A model generated the notes under the pieces. It was not told the origin of the DNA. It saw only the letters and a list, made by a program, of their open reading frames with translations, and searched no databases. 64,000 nucleotides of DNA. It comes from Brasenia schreberi. Lineage: Eukaryota > Streptophyta > Magnoliopsida > Nymphaeales > Cabombaceae. Made by a program: the position numbers and the translations under genes. The stretch lies in the NCBI GenBank assembly GCA_036023115.1, contig JAYKKT010000089.1, positions 15,618,501 to 15,682,500 on the forward strand, read 5' to 3'. Positions within the stretch are counted from its first letter, which is position 1; each line of letters starts with the position of its first letter. Below are positions 46,719 to 59,019 of the stretch, piece by piece.

Positions 46719-49217
46719 TTACAAATTGTAATCAGGATCATCAACTAAATAATCTTCATCTTCTCCTTGTTGCAGATCCTCATCATCATCAGCCACGCCC
46801 ACACCTTCTTCTTTAAAATCAAATTCTTCATCTCCATAATGTTGTTGCGCTCCTTCCAAATTAATCCAGGCAACGTCTTCTTCTGTTAGGATGGTATTTT
46901 CTTCAGTGTCTTCCATAACCCAATCTTCTAATATATCAAAATTATCCAAACTTATTGGATCGAACTGACTTTCTTCTCTATTTACTTTTTTTAATTGCCT
47001 ACGACACAAACAAAGATAAACAATTAGTAAGTAATATTAACAATTGAAAACTGAAGTTAAATAATATCGAATTGAAAATTTGAAAGTAATACAACATTAC
47101 CTTTCACGAAGGCGCATGTTACAACGAATATAAACCAAATCATTAAGCCTTTTGTGTTCCAACCTGTTGCGCTTTTTTGTATGGATGTGTTCAAAAACAC
47201 TCCAATTTCTTTCACAACCTGTTGCACTACAGGTTTGGCTTAAGACTCTAACTGCAAAATCTCTAAGGTTTGGACAATCACTTCCAAACCTGTTCCACCA
47301 AACATCTGTAAAAAAAAATATAAACATTAGAGACATAATAATCCACAGTAATGTAAGATGCAACTTAAATATGAAAATAAACAATGTACCTGGACGCATC
47401 GTAGAGCGGTTGCGAATTGCAACAGGCAAACCCATCAAGTGAAGAGCATTATCATATATCTCCATCTCTCGATGTATCGCATCTACTATGCTCTCATCAG
47501 GGACTAATCTGTCGATGCATTCAATGATTCCTCGATTAACCTCACCGTCCCTTTTGAAGGTTGCTGAGTACCTCAATGATGGGTTTAGATAGTAGGCTGC
47601 TGCATGAATAGGCTGATGCAATTGTTTATTCCATCTACTATCAATTATTTTCCACACGGGCACATAATCTCTTTTTTTTCCATTAAAGTTATTTCTGATT
47701 GCTTCTTTTGCCCTGTCCATGGATTCATAAAGGTAGCCCATAGATGGTTTCTCCTCGCTGTCAGCCAATCTCAAAACTTTCACTAAAGGACAAGTAATTT
47801 TCAATAATCTGATACATGCATTCCAAAATGAACTTCTAAAAACTGTTTCTGCAATCTCATTTAACTTTTTGTTCCTTCTGTTTTGTGGTAACTCTGCAAA
47901 TTGTTGCCACTCATCTGAGGAGAACATTCTCTTTAAAGCTTGCTTCTGTCTCACAATACTCTGTACAGATAAGAAGTTTGTTGCGAATCGAGTTGCAGCT
48001 GTGCGAAGAAGCTCTGCACCTTCTGTGTATCTCCTCATCATACATAAAACAAATGCATGGTTGTAAATAAATTTTGTAATATCTTGGCAACACTCAGTTG
48101 CTGCCTTTATTTCATCCATCTCACCGATGTCCTTGAGGATGAGATCTAAACAATGGGCTGCACATGGTGTCCAGTAGAAAGTCCCATAAATATCAGCTAA
48201 CTCCTTTCCGGCTGCTTTGTAGTTAGCTGCATTATCTGTAATCAATTGGACTACATTTTCTAGCCCAACCTCTTGTATAACCTTATCAAATTCCTCTCGT
48301 AGGATCTCTGCAGTGTGCCTCTCCTCTGACATATCTAGAGATCTCAAAAACATGAGTCCTTTAGGACAATATACAAGAAAGTTTAGCAATGTCCTTCCTC
48401 GCCTATCGGTCCATCCATCTGCCATGATAGTGCATCCTGTTTCCTTCCACGATTGTCTCAAAGTCGAACAGTATTGCTGCACTTCAATCACGGTCTGATC
48501 TAATATCTTTCCTCTCAACTTCTGATAAGAGGGCATCCTGTATCCTGGACCAATGTTAGCAATTGCATCTGCCATTGCTTGAAAATGAAAACTGTTTGCT
48601 GCATTAAATGGAATGCATGCATCATAAAACCATCTGCCCACTGCAAGGTCTGCTTGATCGTGCAGTTGTTCTGAAGCCATAGCAGCACGAATTCCTGGCT
48701 GAGCACCAGGTGTAGTGGAAGGAGGAAAGAACGAATGTATGCTAGAAGAAGAAGCTCTTCCTCTACTCCTTCCTGAACTTCCTCTTCTGCCACCTCCAAA
48801 GTCTTCAGATGCAACCCTCTTTCCTCTGCTAGGTGCTCGCGAACTGCTACTACCAATATCTGTTCTAGCATCTGAAGGCAAACTATCAGTGAATCCAACT
48901 CCAGTGGCAGTAGCATCATCAGCTTCTTCACACATCGGGAAATCATCCTTTTGTTGTCTCCTTTCCTGTATGCTCTCAATCATCTGCAAGCATTGCCATT
49001 TAATACCTTCTGGCACACTTCTATCTCTGCCTGTGCATGGAGCAACTTCTTTCCTGGTTCCTGCTAGGTGGTGTTTCAACCTTGAAATTCCACCACTAAC
49101 CACCTTTTCACAAAATAAACATCTGATTTTTAACCTTGAACCCTCAACTGGTATACCCCACTGCCATGCCGGATCATCAAACTTTGAATGAGAGTCTCTA
49201 CCACCCCTTCCTGCCAT
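46719..49217 (-). CDS. hAT transposase (BED finger, DUF659, hATC)
   Basis: Start at MAGRGGRDS (49217) fits the family better than the M nine codons upstream. Exons: 49217-47390, 47305-47101 and 46998-46719 (770 aa). N-terminal BED-type zinc finger: FDDPAWQWG, then CLFCEKVVSGGISRLKHHLAG with its Cys and His. DUF659 catalytic core: IMADGWTD, then QLITDNAANYKAAGKEL (catalytic Asp residues) and WTPCAAHCLDLILKDI. C-terminal hATC dimerisation: TCSATGCERNWSVFEHIHTKKRNRL. The tail is very acidic (DDDEDLQQGEDEDYL). The first intron (47306-47389, 84 bp) has no stop and keeps the frame, so its retention would only add 28 residues. No disabling change was seen; likely able to act. Confidence 0.92.
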
Positions 49218-49619
49218 CTCAATGGAGTACTTTAATTCAAACAAAAACCTGAAAATAAAAGCACTTCATAAATCCCCCAATCTTCAAATAACACTCAAAT
49301 CGAGTATCCCACTTCATGAATGCAATAAAAATCGTATACACACACTTAATAACTTCATATTTTGTCATTCAAAAAAAAAAACCCGAAATAACACAAAAAA
49401 CAATAAATATAAAGGAAAAAAAGGAAAAAAACATTAAAAATATACCTAAATCCGAGTTTGGATGCTTGGACGGACACCGTAGGGCACGATTTTAGAGCTT
49501 TGAACACCAAGGAGGCGAAAACCGACTCTTAGGGAGCTTGAAGAACCCAAAAGGAGAGAGGAAACCCGCGAAAAATAGCGGGTTTCTCTCGGGCCGGGAC
49601 CCTTTATAAGAGTCCCAGG

Positions 49620-49766
49620 GCGTACGATACGGGCGATACGCACCGTATCGTGCGTACGGGCCGTATCGCACGATACGGTGCGATACGCCCGCACCTGCGA
49701 TTAAGGGGGCCCGTATCGTATCGTGGTGGCCCACGATACGATACGTACGATACGGTGCGATACGGA
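49620..49766. repeat. hAT right subterminal CGTATCG array
   Basis: More than ten copies of CGTATCG / CGATACG in both orientations, denser and longer than on the left side. Confidence 0.8.
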
Positions 49767-49774
49767 CAACACTG

Positions 49775-49782
49775 CTTGCAGG
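49775..49782 (+). repeat. 8-bp hAT target duplication, right copy (active splice acceptor position)
   Basis: CTTGCAGG. The CAG is immediately followed by the exon GTGGATTGG (VDW). Upstream of it lies only GC-rich transposon end, with no pyrimidine tract. Confidence 0.95.
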
Positions 49783-49948
49783 TGGATTGGTTAACAGAAA
49801 GATGCGCAGCAACAATTTCACTGTATCCTCAATGCATGGAGACATGCCTCAGAAGGAACGAGATGCTATAATGTCAGAGTTTAGGTCAGGAACAGCATGT
49901 GTTCTGATCACGACAGATGTGTGGGCTCGTGGAATTGATGTTCAGCAG

Positions 49949-49954
49949 GCAAGT
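49949..49954 (+). other. GC-type 5' splice site in the eIF4A3 copy
   Basis: The exon ends CAGCAG and is followed by GCAAGT, a GC-AG donor with otherwise perfect consensus. The acceptor is at 50133-50135. Confidence 0.7.
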
Positions 49955-50132
49955 GGCATAGTACTATAGTTTGTTAGTCATGCACTGCCTTATGCTGATT
50001 GTTGATGCTAACACTAATTATCGTAATATGATCACAGTATGGTGATGATAGCTTCTTTTTTCTTATGATGATCATCATGATGTATAATTTGCAGGAACTT
50101 GTCATGTTTAATCTAACTCTATTTTGTTATAA

Positions 50133-50240
<108 letters not shown>

Positions 50241-50970
50241 TAGACAGTAATCTCTTCTACTTGAGATCTGACTTGTTGGAGGAAAAAGTTTCTCTTTCTT
50301 ATGTCATAAAAGCTTGCAATAGTTTGGGGAACATGAAATCCTGAGAACTCACATAAAAGTAAAACTAATCCTCTGTTATTAGATATAGTTATGCTTTTGA
50401 TTAACTTGGCCCGTTCTCCTATCTGAACTTATAACTTAGCATGGCATAGTGCTTGAGTTAGCTCAAGCTCTGTCTTTCATGGCTGAATTTGAGTATTTTC
50501 TTGCCTAAGCCTATGTGGCTTCAAAATGCTGAACTAATGCAGATATGATGCACACACATTGTACACACCTCCAAGTCCGTGTGCAGACACTCACTGCTCT
50601 CTGGAAAAACCAACTGGGGAGGTTTGTCCGGCATGGTTAAGGTTTAGGAGTCAACTCTTAGATTGTCAAAATCAAATGTCTATTGGCAATTTTATTGCGT
50701 TTGAAAATTGTAAACATTTTGGAAGTTTGATGTTTCAAACGTCATATAGCCTTGATATTCGTGGGAGGTTGCATGATCTAAAAGTTGGGTCCTATGCTTT
50801 GACTAGCTTAGGTTCCATTTACAATGTTGGGATTCTCAATTCTTTTTGAAAGAAGTTGTGAACAGGGCTTGTGCCCACCAACTGATTAATCCAATGAACT
50901 TTCTGCAGTGCGTCTTTCGTTCAATCTACTTAAGATCTTGATGAGTTACTTTTGTTTAAATTTCTTTTAT

Positions 50971-53497
50971 AACAACAACTAAGCCTTTTCCCATACTAGA
51001 CGGGGTCGGCTACATGGATTCTTTGTTTCCACAGATCCCTATCGTGTGCCATGTTAGCAGTTAACTCCCAATAAGCTAGATCATTCTTTATTGTTTCTTT
51101 CCAACACTTATGTGGTCGTCCTGTACCTCTTTTAATACTTTCCAAATTTAGTTTTTCTAACCTTCTTACAGGTTCTTCTTTTGATCTTCTTTCTATATGT
51201 CCAAACCATCTTAAACGTTGTTCTCTCATTTTATCCTCTATTGGTGCCACTCCTAATTTGTTTCTAATAACCTCATTATGTATACGGTCTTTTCTTGTAT
51301 GACCACTCATCCATCTCAACATCTTCATTTCTGTCATAGACATCTTTTGTACATGTTGATGATTAACTTCCCAACACTCAGAACCATAAAACATAGCAGG
51401 CCTAATTGCTGCTCTATAATATTTACCTTTTAATTTTAATGGTATCTTCTTATCACAAAGAATACCTAATGCTCCTCTCCATTTTAACCAACCAGCATTA
51501 ATTCTGTGTAACATCTCCATCAATTCTTCCATCTCTTTTAAAAATTGACCCTAGGTATTTAAAACTTTCCTTTTGGGGAATGCAATGTGTGCCAATTTTA
51601 ATTTCTATGTCTTCTGAAGTAACCAAATGATCAAACTTACATTCCATATATTATGTCTTTGTTCTACTAAGTCGGAGGCCTTTGCTTTCTAATGTTTCTC
51701 TCCATAGTTCCAATTTTCTATTAACTTTTTCCTTAGACTCCTCCACTAATATAATGTCATCTGCAAATAACATACACCAAGGTACTTCATCTTGAATATG
51801 TTTTGTTAACTCATCCATCACCATGATAAATAAGTATGGACTTAAAGTTGATCCTTGATGTAACCCAATATTAACTTCAAAGAAATCTGTCGTTCCTTCA
51901 TGAGTCCTCACACATGTTTTTGCACCATCATACATGTCTCTTATAAGGTTAATATATGTCAACGGGATACCTCTTTTTTCCAAAGTTCTCCACAGAACCT
52001 CCCTCGGTACCCTATCATAAGCTTTTTCTAGATCAATAAATATCATGTGAAGGTCTTTCTTTTTTGCTCTAAAATGTTCCATAAGATGTCTCAAAAGGTG
52101 AATCGCTTCAATAGTAGATCTGTCTGGCATGAATCCAAATTGGTTCTCTGTTGTACTTGATACTTGTCTTAACTTACGTTCGATAATTCTTTCCCATAAT
52201 TTCATAGTATGACTCATTAACTTGATACCTCGATAATTCGCACAATTTTGAATGTCTCCCTTGTTCTTATATATGGGTATAAGTGTACTTGCTCTCCATT
52301 CCTCGGGCATCTTTTGGTTTTTCCATATTTCATTAAATAGTCTTGTGAGCCAAGTGATTCCTATTTCTCCTAGTATTTTCCAAACTTCTATAGGAATATT
52401 ATCCGGTCCTACCGATTTACCACCCTTCATATGTTTAAGAGCCTCTTTGACTTCATTCTTTTGAATATGTTGGTAGAAATTGTGGTTTATATACTTTTCT
52501 GACTTGGCTAAATCTCCTAAACTAATACTAACATCTTTATTTTCATTAAAAAGATTATAAAAATAGTTTTTCCATCTATTTCTTATATCATCATTTGCCA
52601 CTAGAATTTTTTCATTCTCGTCTTTTATGCATCTAACATAATTAAGATCTTTAGTTTTCTTATCTCTAGCCCTAGCTATCCTAAAAATATCTCTTTCACC
52701 CTCTTTTGAGTTGAGTTTTTTATATAAGTCCTCCCAAATCTTAGTTTTTGCTTCACTAACGGCCTTTTTTACTTCCTTCTTTGCTTTCTTATAAGCTTCT
52801 AAAGTTTCACTAATTTTCTTAGCATAATGTAATTTGTAACATGCCCTCTTTGCCTTGATTTTATTTTGTACTACTTCACTCCACCACCAAGCTTCTTTTT
52901 GTGCCGGTACACCTCCCTTAGATACTACTAATATATATAGCCATATTGTTCCACATATCACAGGGTGTACACATAATTCCAAACATCTCCTTGAAGGACT
53001 TTTTGTTTAAATATATCTTCTTTCTCGCTTTTGAGGTTCCACCATTTAGTCTGAATAGCTCGATGCACTCTTTTTTTCTTTGTCCATTTATTTATTTGTA
53101 AATCCATAACTAAAAGTCGATGTTGGGTGGTTAAGCTTTCTCCTGAAATTACCTTACAATATTTACAACATGCTCTATATTTTTTTCTACAAATAAAGTA
53201 ATCAATTTGTGTTTGTGATAAGCCACTCTTATAAGTAATTAAATGTTCATCTCATTTTTTGAAGATTGTATTGACTATAAAGAGATCAAATGCCATAGCA
53301 AAATTTAAAATCTCCCTACCTTCCTCGTTTATATCCCCAAAACCAAAGTTTCCATGAATCCCTTGATATCCTAATGCCTCTTTACCGACATGTCCATTTA
53401 AATCTCCTCCTAAACAAATCATCTCCCTTTGTGGAATCTTTTGAAACACCTTATCTAACTCTTCCCAAAAAACTGTCTTTATACTATCTTCAATAAA
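50971..53497 (-). mobile_element. RTE-type LINE in the last eIF4A3 intron, 5'-truncated
   Basis: Reads on the minus strand from within the endonuclease to a short TTG-repeat 3' end (50971-50980), as RTE elements have. Part of the APE endonuclease (53252-53449: CLGGDLNGHVG) is followed by the RT (51651-52982: [49 protein letters not shown] box) and a C-terminal region (50996-51532: GRPHKCWKE). Lesions: a frame change near 52985, a stop near 51650 and a frame change near 51530. Two or three older fragments of the same family lie at 11141, 31113 and 40621. Confidence 0.85.
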
Positions 53498-53860
53498 AAA
53501 AATTTATTGCGCACATTATACATCGGTTTCCTAATTCCAGTGTTTAGCTTGTGTTGCTCAAGCTGGCTCCAAGGCTATGTTTGTGATGTTGCAGTCCTCT
53601 TCTTTCTGAATGTGTTTTACTGTTATACAAGAAGTGATTGTGATACATATGGTGACTGTGTGACTCCTTTTTGGTGCTAAATGATGATTTCCTTTGGTGC
53701 ATGCTAAATATGATTTTGTGGAACTGAAAACTTCACTTTGTTACAGGGTGTCGCCATAAGCTTTGTATGGAGTGATGACATCAGGATTTCGAGAGACATA
53801 GAACAGTACTATAGTACCCAGATAGATGAAATACCAGTGAATGTTGCTGATTTGATATGA

Positions 53861-54470
53861 TCGATGAAGGGCGTTCTGAAGAGACTTGTGAAGTCAACAT
53901 GCCTAATTAGCAGCTTCTGAAGTTCCCGCGAGCTGTTTGGATTATGAAACAGGCGTTTAAGCTTCCACTTTGTATTATTAATCACTTGCATTTTTGATAA
54001 ATGTGGCCTGATTCGGTTGGCAGGTTGTGTATCATAACGTGAAAACCAACTGGATTTGCCTGGTTGTTTGTGTTACACTACATGTTGGAGAAAGATTTGT
54101 TTTTGGATTTGCCTGCAAGTTCTGTGTTACTGTACATGCTGGAGGTAGATCTGGAATTCTTTTCTTCTCCCACTTGGCGTTTTCCTTGCTGTATGAGTTC
54201 AAATTTCTGTTTTCGCTTATGAATCTTCATGATTCTTGGCAGAGTAATTCATATTGCGGGGTTGTGTACTTCAATTACTGGTTTCATTCATGTTTGGCAA
54301 ATTGACCTGCTAACATGGGATATGCATATAAGGCAGGGCTCTTGCTCCTGCCGTATTGCGATATGCCTGCCTTTGTTAAAGCGAAGGTCATGTTTCGGTT
54401 CTTTTTGAGATTTATATTCAAGTAATTTGGATGTAGTCTGTTTTATATGGCAAAAAAATTTGTATATCCC
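53861..54470 (+). other. 3' flank of the eIF4A3 pseudogene
   Basis: T-rich sequence as expected of a 3' untranslated region. It ends exactly where the second copy of the 1.3-kb direct repeat starts. No other gene seen. Confidence 0.5.
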
Positions 54471-55732
54471 ATGTAGCTGAACCTTGCTATTGAGCGGAAC
54501 ACTTTATGTTGGTTTTGGTTTGATAGTATGTTAGAGTTGCTAGAGGCTCACTGATGTACTTTTTTTTTTTGTTGCAATGGGAAGATTGAAGCCAGATGCG
54601 TGCCCACGGGTGTCAACTCACTGCCTTTAACTTGTGAGCCCACCACCTAGCCAGGTTGCTCTTTGTGTGTGGCTTGCTAGTCTGCTTTATAAAAGTACTT
54701 CTAATAGCATGTCGGACTTGTGCTCAGACTCTTCCGACATACCCGATGCTTGCTCTTCATGTCTAACTCAAGATTAACTATTTATATTTTTCAGCTAAAA
54801 CATGTAAACATAGATATAGTTTAGTGTAAATGTTATAGTTGTATGGTTTCGAAACAGTTTATTTTTGAAATTCCAACTTATGATACATAACATAACTTTT
54901 AAATGACTATTTCTTTGGACGGTAAACAGAGGTTTGGGCGACAATAGAATTAGGGTCGGTGACCTCTTTATGATGTTTTCATGCTGCTTCCTCTAACCGA
55001 CCCCATTCAGTATGGGAAAATAGTAAGGTAAAGTATTGATATTCTTAACACCCAAAGTGTTAGCTCAACTGGTAGGGCTTATTGACGCTTGCATTGTTGA
55101 TGGGGAGTTCAACTCTCGCAGGGGGACTATGGAGTGTGTATGTGTGTTGGGCTGCGGCCTCCTCTTGTATAAAAAAAAAGGTATGGACGTTATTTCTTGG
55201 ACAATAAATAGAGGTTTTGTGAACTTACGTTTCAGCCCCTTTAAGGTTTTGGAATGACGAACGCACAAAAACAAGAACCCAATGAAGCATCAACCCTAGG
55301 AATTGGCACAAGGAGTCGCTGCTCTCTTGGAACCTTCAAGTTGAAATTCATGAGTTGGGTACCCGAGATGCACATAAATAGTAATTTTATGCTCATCCCT
55401 CTCCCCTGAAAGGAAGTCAAAATTCTTCTCCTTTGAGGGCTTGAATAAAGGAGCCTTTTCGTTGACTTCCTTGGGTAACAATCCTTGAACATCTTGAGCA
55501 CCAAAATGATACCGCTAATTCAGCCAGATTCCATACCTCGATGCTGGTAATGTAATTTACTAAACCCCTAAGCTTTTTGTTTTTGCAATGAGATGGACAA
55601 AGCCAGATGCATGTCCTTTTGACTTGTAGGTAGACACCCTGGCCAGGTGAGAAGCATAGCTCGTTGTAAAACGACCCTCTTATTCACAAAACGGTAAAAA
55701 AAAGAAAGGGAAATTAATTTTCAAGAATGATA
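54471..55732 (+). repeat. 1.3-kb direct repeat, copy 2
   Basis: Partner of 34974-36282. It differs by a 20-bp deletion near 55613 between two ATGTCC motifs (removing a SINE box B), a replaced stretch near 55347-55380, and scattered substitutions. It contains the SINE head at about 55057-55170. Confidence 0.85.
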
Positions 55733-58355
55733 CCTACTTTAATAACCTAGATCACCATTCTACAGGTTATATTTCTAAAACATAGAATGGTACCTACTTT
55801 AATTTAAGGAGGAAAGTACCGGAAAGTCATGCCGTAGATGGTGGATGAAAGCAACAAAGAATCTATGCAGCGGGATGCAATCCACTTAATGCCGGTTAAG
55901 CCTAAGGTTGGTTTTGACTTTTATTTGGTTTTGATTGTCAATATGACGTTTAATAGATCATTCTATTTGGTCATCAGTCCATGGGCACGATTACTTTGGG
56001 AAACCAGAGGTGCACTAAAGAGAGATCCTCCGAATTCTCTGTTAATGCCGACTCTCAAATCAAAGATTCTCCATCTGGAGAACGAAAGGTATTAAAATCT
56101 GAAACGTAGCCAGAGCAGCTTCAAGATCCTAAAGCGGTTGCTTTACCTCACGAGCCAACCCTATCCTACAAGCACCAGCACCTGCGTCAAGATCGCTTTG
56201 GTACATTTTGAAAGCTTACGATGTCACTCGGTTCGGCTAGTTGTTTGTTCACTTCACCAACAAGGTCCGAACAACTGGTGTTCAGCTCAACTGAGCACTT
56301 CTTGCTGACTAAATACATTTTTTTTCTTTCTATTACTAGATGGACACTAAGGTATCAAAATCTTGACTCTTGCAAAATTGCATCGTAACTTTATTTTGAA
56401 CACTAGCCCGTGTTAACTAGTCCTTATTCTCAGCTCAGAGACCAAGAAGACGAGTCCTAACAGCATCCATCAGCTTGTTTACGAGCACAATATTTGAATA
56501 CCGCACACGCCTTCTTGAATGGAGGCCGATTTCTCACAATCCAAGGTATGATGAAATTGTCTTGTGGTCTTTGGTATATAATTAATATGGCCACCACTCA
56601 ATAGTTTGATAACCCCAAAGTGTATAAACCCTCTGTTTATGACTGACCGTATGTTAGGGTTGTCAAATGGATCCGGCTTGACCCTAACCCAACCCACACC
56701 AATCCCTTAAACTCGGGCCACTTTACAGGTAGCAAAAGCATAGATCCATTTGTTATCCATGTCAGAGCCAAAAAAATCGCTAATATATGAAGCCATGTGA
56801 GTGCTTTGAAAAATTATATTATACCATATGATGATCCAACTCAAGTTTTGATTAATTAAAAAAAATCTTTTGATTAATTAAAAAAAAATTCAAGTCGAAA
56901 CATTGAAATATATTAACTTTTGTGTATGGTTTACGGTTGTTATTATAGGATCTTGATATGGTTTTTTCCATGATTGACCTAGAAAGACCCAGGTGCTTGT
57001 CTGTAGCATCCAAAGGTTGAAACTGGATTGCACTTACCTGGTGTCTGAGCTGAGTCTAACTCGGTCGATTCACCACCGCTATAGCCCATATCAAATGCCA
57101 GCATTGTCTCCGTGTGCGGTTTCTGCCGATTAAAAAGCTTTAACAAGCTCATTTAATCATTTTAGTGGGTTGTAGCTATACTACATAAACTGTAGTGTGG
57201 TTGGTTTGGGGTCACAAACTTGTTCTGGGCCCTGACACTGCATTGCTACAATACCTTTTTCTTTTGTGTTAATTATAACGGAAAACAGCACTAGGTGGTG
57301 AGACTCAGTTGTACATCTGGCCACCGTGTAAAATGCCGAGGATAGGGCCTTCACCTGGAGGCTTGCCTATGCTCGGTGTTGATTTTGCCACCGCGACTGT
57401 CATGAGTGAAACCATTGATTGCCCATCTAATAGCTGAGCCCTTCAACTATGATAACCGAATGGATTCATGCCCCCACCTGAAATTGCTTTCTGTTTCAAA
57501 AGATGGGCCCATGGGATGCTGGTTCCACAGGCCCCATGGTGCCATGTTTGCTTGCAGGCAGGCACTGGCCCTGCAAGACCCAATTTTGTAGTTTCGACGG
57601 GCTTGGCTCCACAATGTAGACACCACCTTCTGGACCAAACTAGTGGAGATAATTTCATGTCCACCTCATTTCACGTAGAGAAATAGGTAAACTCAAACAC
57701 TACCCCATTATCCTTTTTTTGTTACTTTAGTTTCTTCGTATTACTTAGGATAGAGCATGCTTTATGTTTATGTTGTGTTTTATATCATTTCTTACATTAC
57801 CAACTCGACTACCAAGACCACACCACAATGACTAATTGAACAATATCATAAGGCACCGACCCACAGTCCATAGCATCCACACATGATTCACATAGCATAT
57901 GGATTCAGAGTTGGTGTAATTCTTCATTTGGATTTGATTTCGCGTAGAGTATTTTGAATCACTTGGATCCTTCTAGAGTCATTTGGATCGCAATTATGTA
58001 ATAGATTTTGATCGGAATGCATATTAGTTGGGGTCCATATTAATGCCATGGTGCCATATTTAGTGTGTTTATGAAGTGTTTTTCTCATTAGTGTAGTGTC
58101 ATTCTGTCTGTGTGTTTAGGTTTTATTCGCATGTGGCTCCTACACTAAACGACCATTTTGCCATAATCCATATTTCGCTTTTCTTTGTTTTCTATTGAGA
58201 ATGAAAAAACCAAACATAATAGACAAGCATGACTATTGTGCATGTAAGATAAACTTACAAGCTGACTTTTCAACATGCCGTCGAGCAATACCATCACGGA
58301 TTAAGTTGAAGATGCTTTTGCATAGTTTTTCAGCTAGCTAGACCTTAGTTTGTGA
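55733..58355. other. Unassigned sequence; 5' LTR of the next gypsy probably at its end
   Basis: No gene I can support; the ORFs at 57406-57690 run on both strands. The last few hundred bases before 58356 are presumably the 5' LTR of the gypsy element, but its start was not found. Confidence 0.4.
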
Positions 58356-58359
58356 CAAT

Positions 58360-58371
58360 TGGTATCAGAGT
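58360..58371 (+). other. Primer-binding site (initiator tRNA-Met type)
   Basis: TGGTATCAGAGT, one base from the consensus. Confidence 0.8.
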
Positions 58372-58492
58372 GAGGTTTAGCGAGATTCAACATGGATATG
58401 GTTGCACTGAGTTGTCAAAAGATCCACTTAAAAAAAAATGGAAAACCAAACCTTTTTCCTATTGTGCTTGATCAACCAGCATTCTCCCACCA

Positions 58493-58877
58493 CCCCTAAT
58501 TATTCCCTAGTCGGCTCACTGCATCGGTCGCTAGCCTCCCAAACCTAGGCTTGGTTGACTTAGCTCATCTTGACTATGGTTGCTCATCTTTCACCGGCAT
58601 TTTCTTGTAGTCGAATTCCCACCAATATATATATATCATTGAAAATATCTTGACAAGACCTTCACAATGATATCATTTTTAGGAACCCCTAATTATTCCC
58701 TAGTCGGCTCACGGTCGGTAGCCTCCCAAACATAGGCTTGGTTGACTTAGCTTAGTTTGACTATGGTTGCTCATCTTTGACCGGCATTTTCTTGTAGTCG
58801 AATTCCCATCAATATATATATATATCATTGAAAATATCTTGACAAGCCCTTCACAATGATATCATTTTTAGGACCAA
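58493..58877 (+). repeat. 193-bp tandem duplication in the gypsy leader
   Basis: Units begin at 58493 and 58686 (CCCCTAATTATTCCCTAGTC) and both end in ATGATATCATTTTTAGGA. A few percent differences, with a small deletion in unit 2 (CACTGCATCGGTCG against CACGGTCG). Confidence 0.9.
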
Positions 58878-59019
58878 ATTGAGTCTTTGTGTTCTAGGAT
58901 ACCTTGATTTTCTAGTTGTATTCATGAGACAATTAAGACATACAATCAAGCCGTCATTGGCTCTACTATAGAGGGCACTTCCAAGAGTAAGGGTTATTTG
59001 AGTCCAGTTGCAACCACGA

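Larger units (their letters stand above)
46395..49774 (-). mobile_element. hAT DNA transposon, apparently complete
   Basis: 3380 bp. The left end reads CAGTGTTGTC and the right end GACAACACTG, a perfect 10-bp inverted repeat, with an 8-bp target duplication as the hAT superfamily makes. Subterminal regions are packed with CGTATCG / CGATACG motifs (about 46409-46466 and 49620-49766). It encodes one spliced transposase on the minus strand. It sits in an intron of the eIF4A3 copy, exactly at its 3' splice site. Intact coding sequence and a perfect duplication suggest a fairly recent insertion. Confidence 0.95.

Noticed and set aside
48515..48979. A 154-codon ORF and other long frames on both strands inside the hAT element
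   Set aside because: They overlap the transposase in other frames and have low-complexity Leu/Glu-rich composition.
57406..57686. Overlapping ORFs on both strands near 57.5 kb
   Set aside because: Open in several frames at once with no recognisable domain; GC-richer composition explains them.
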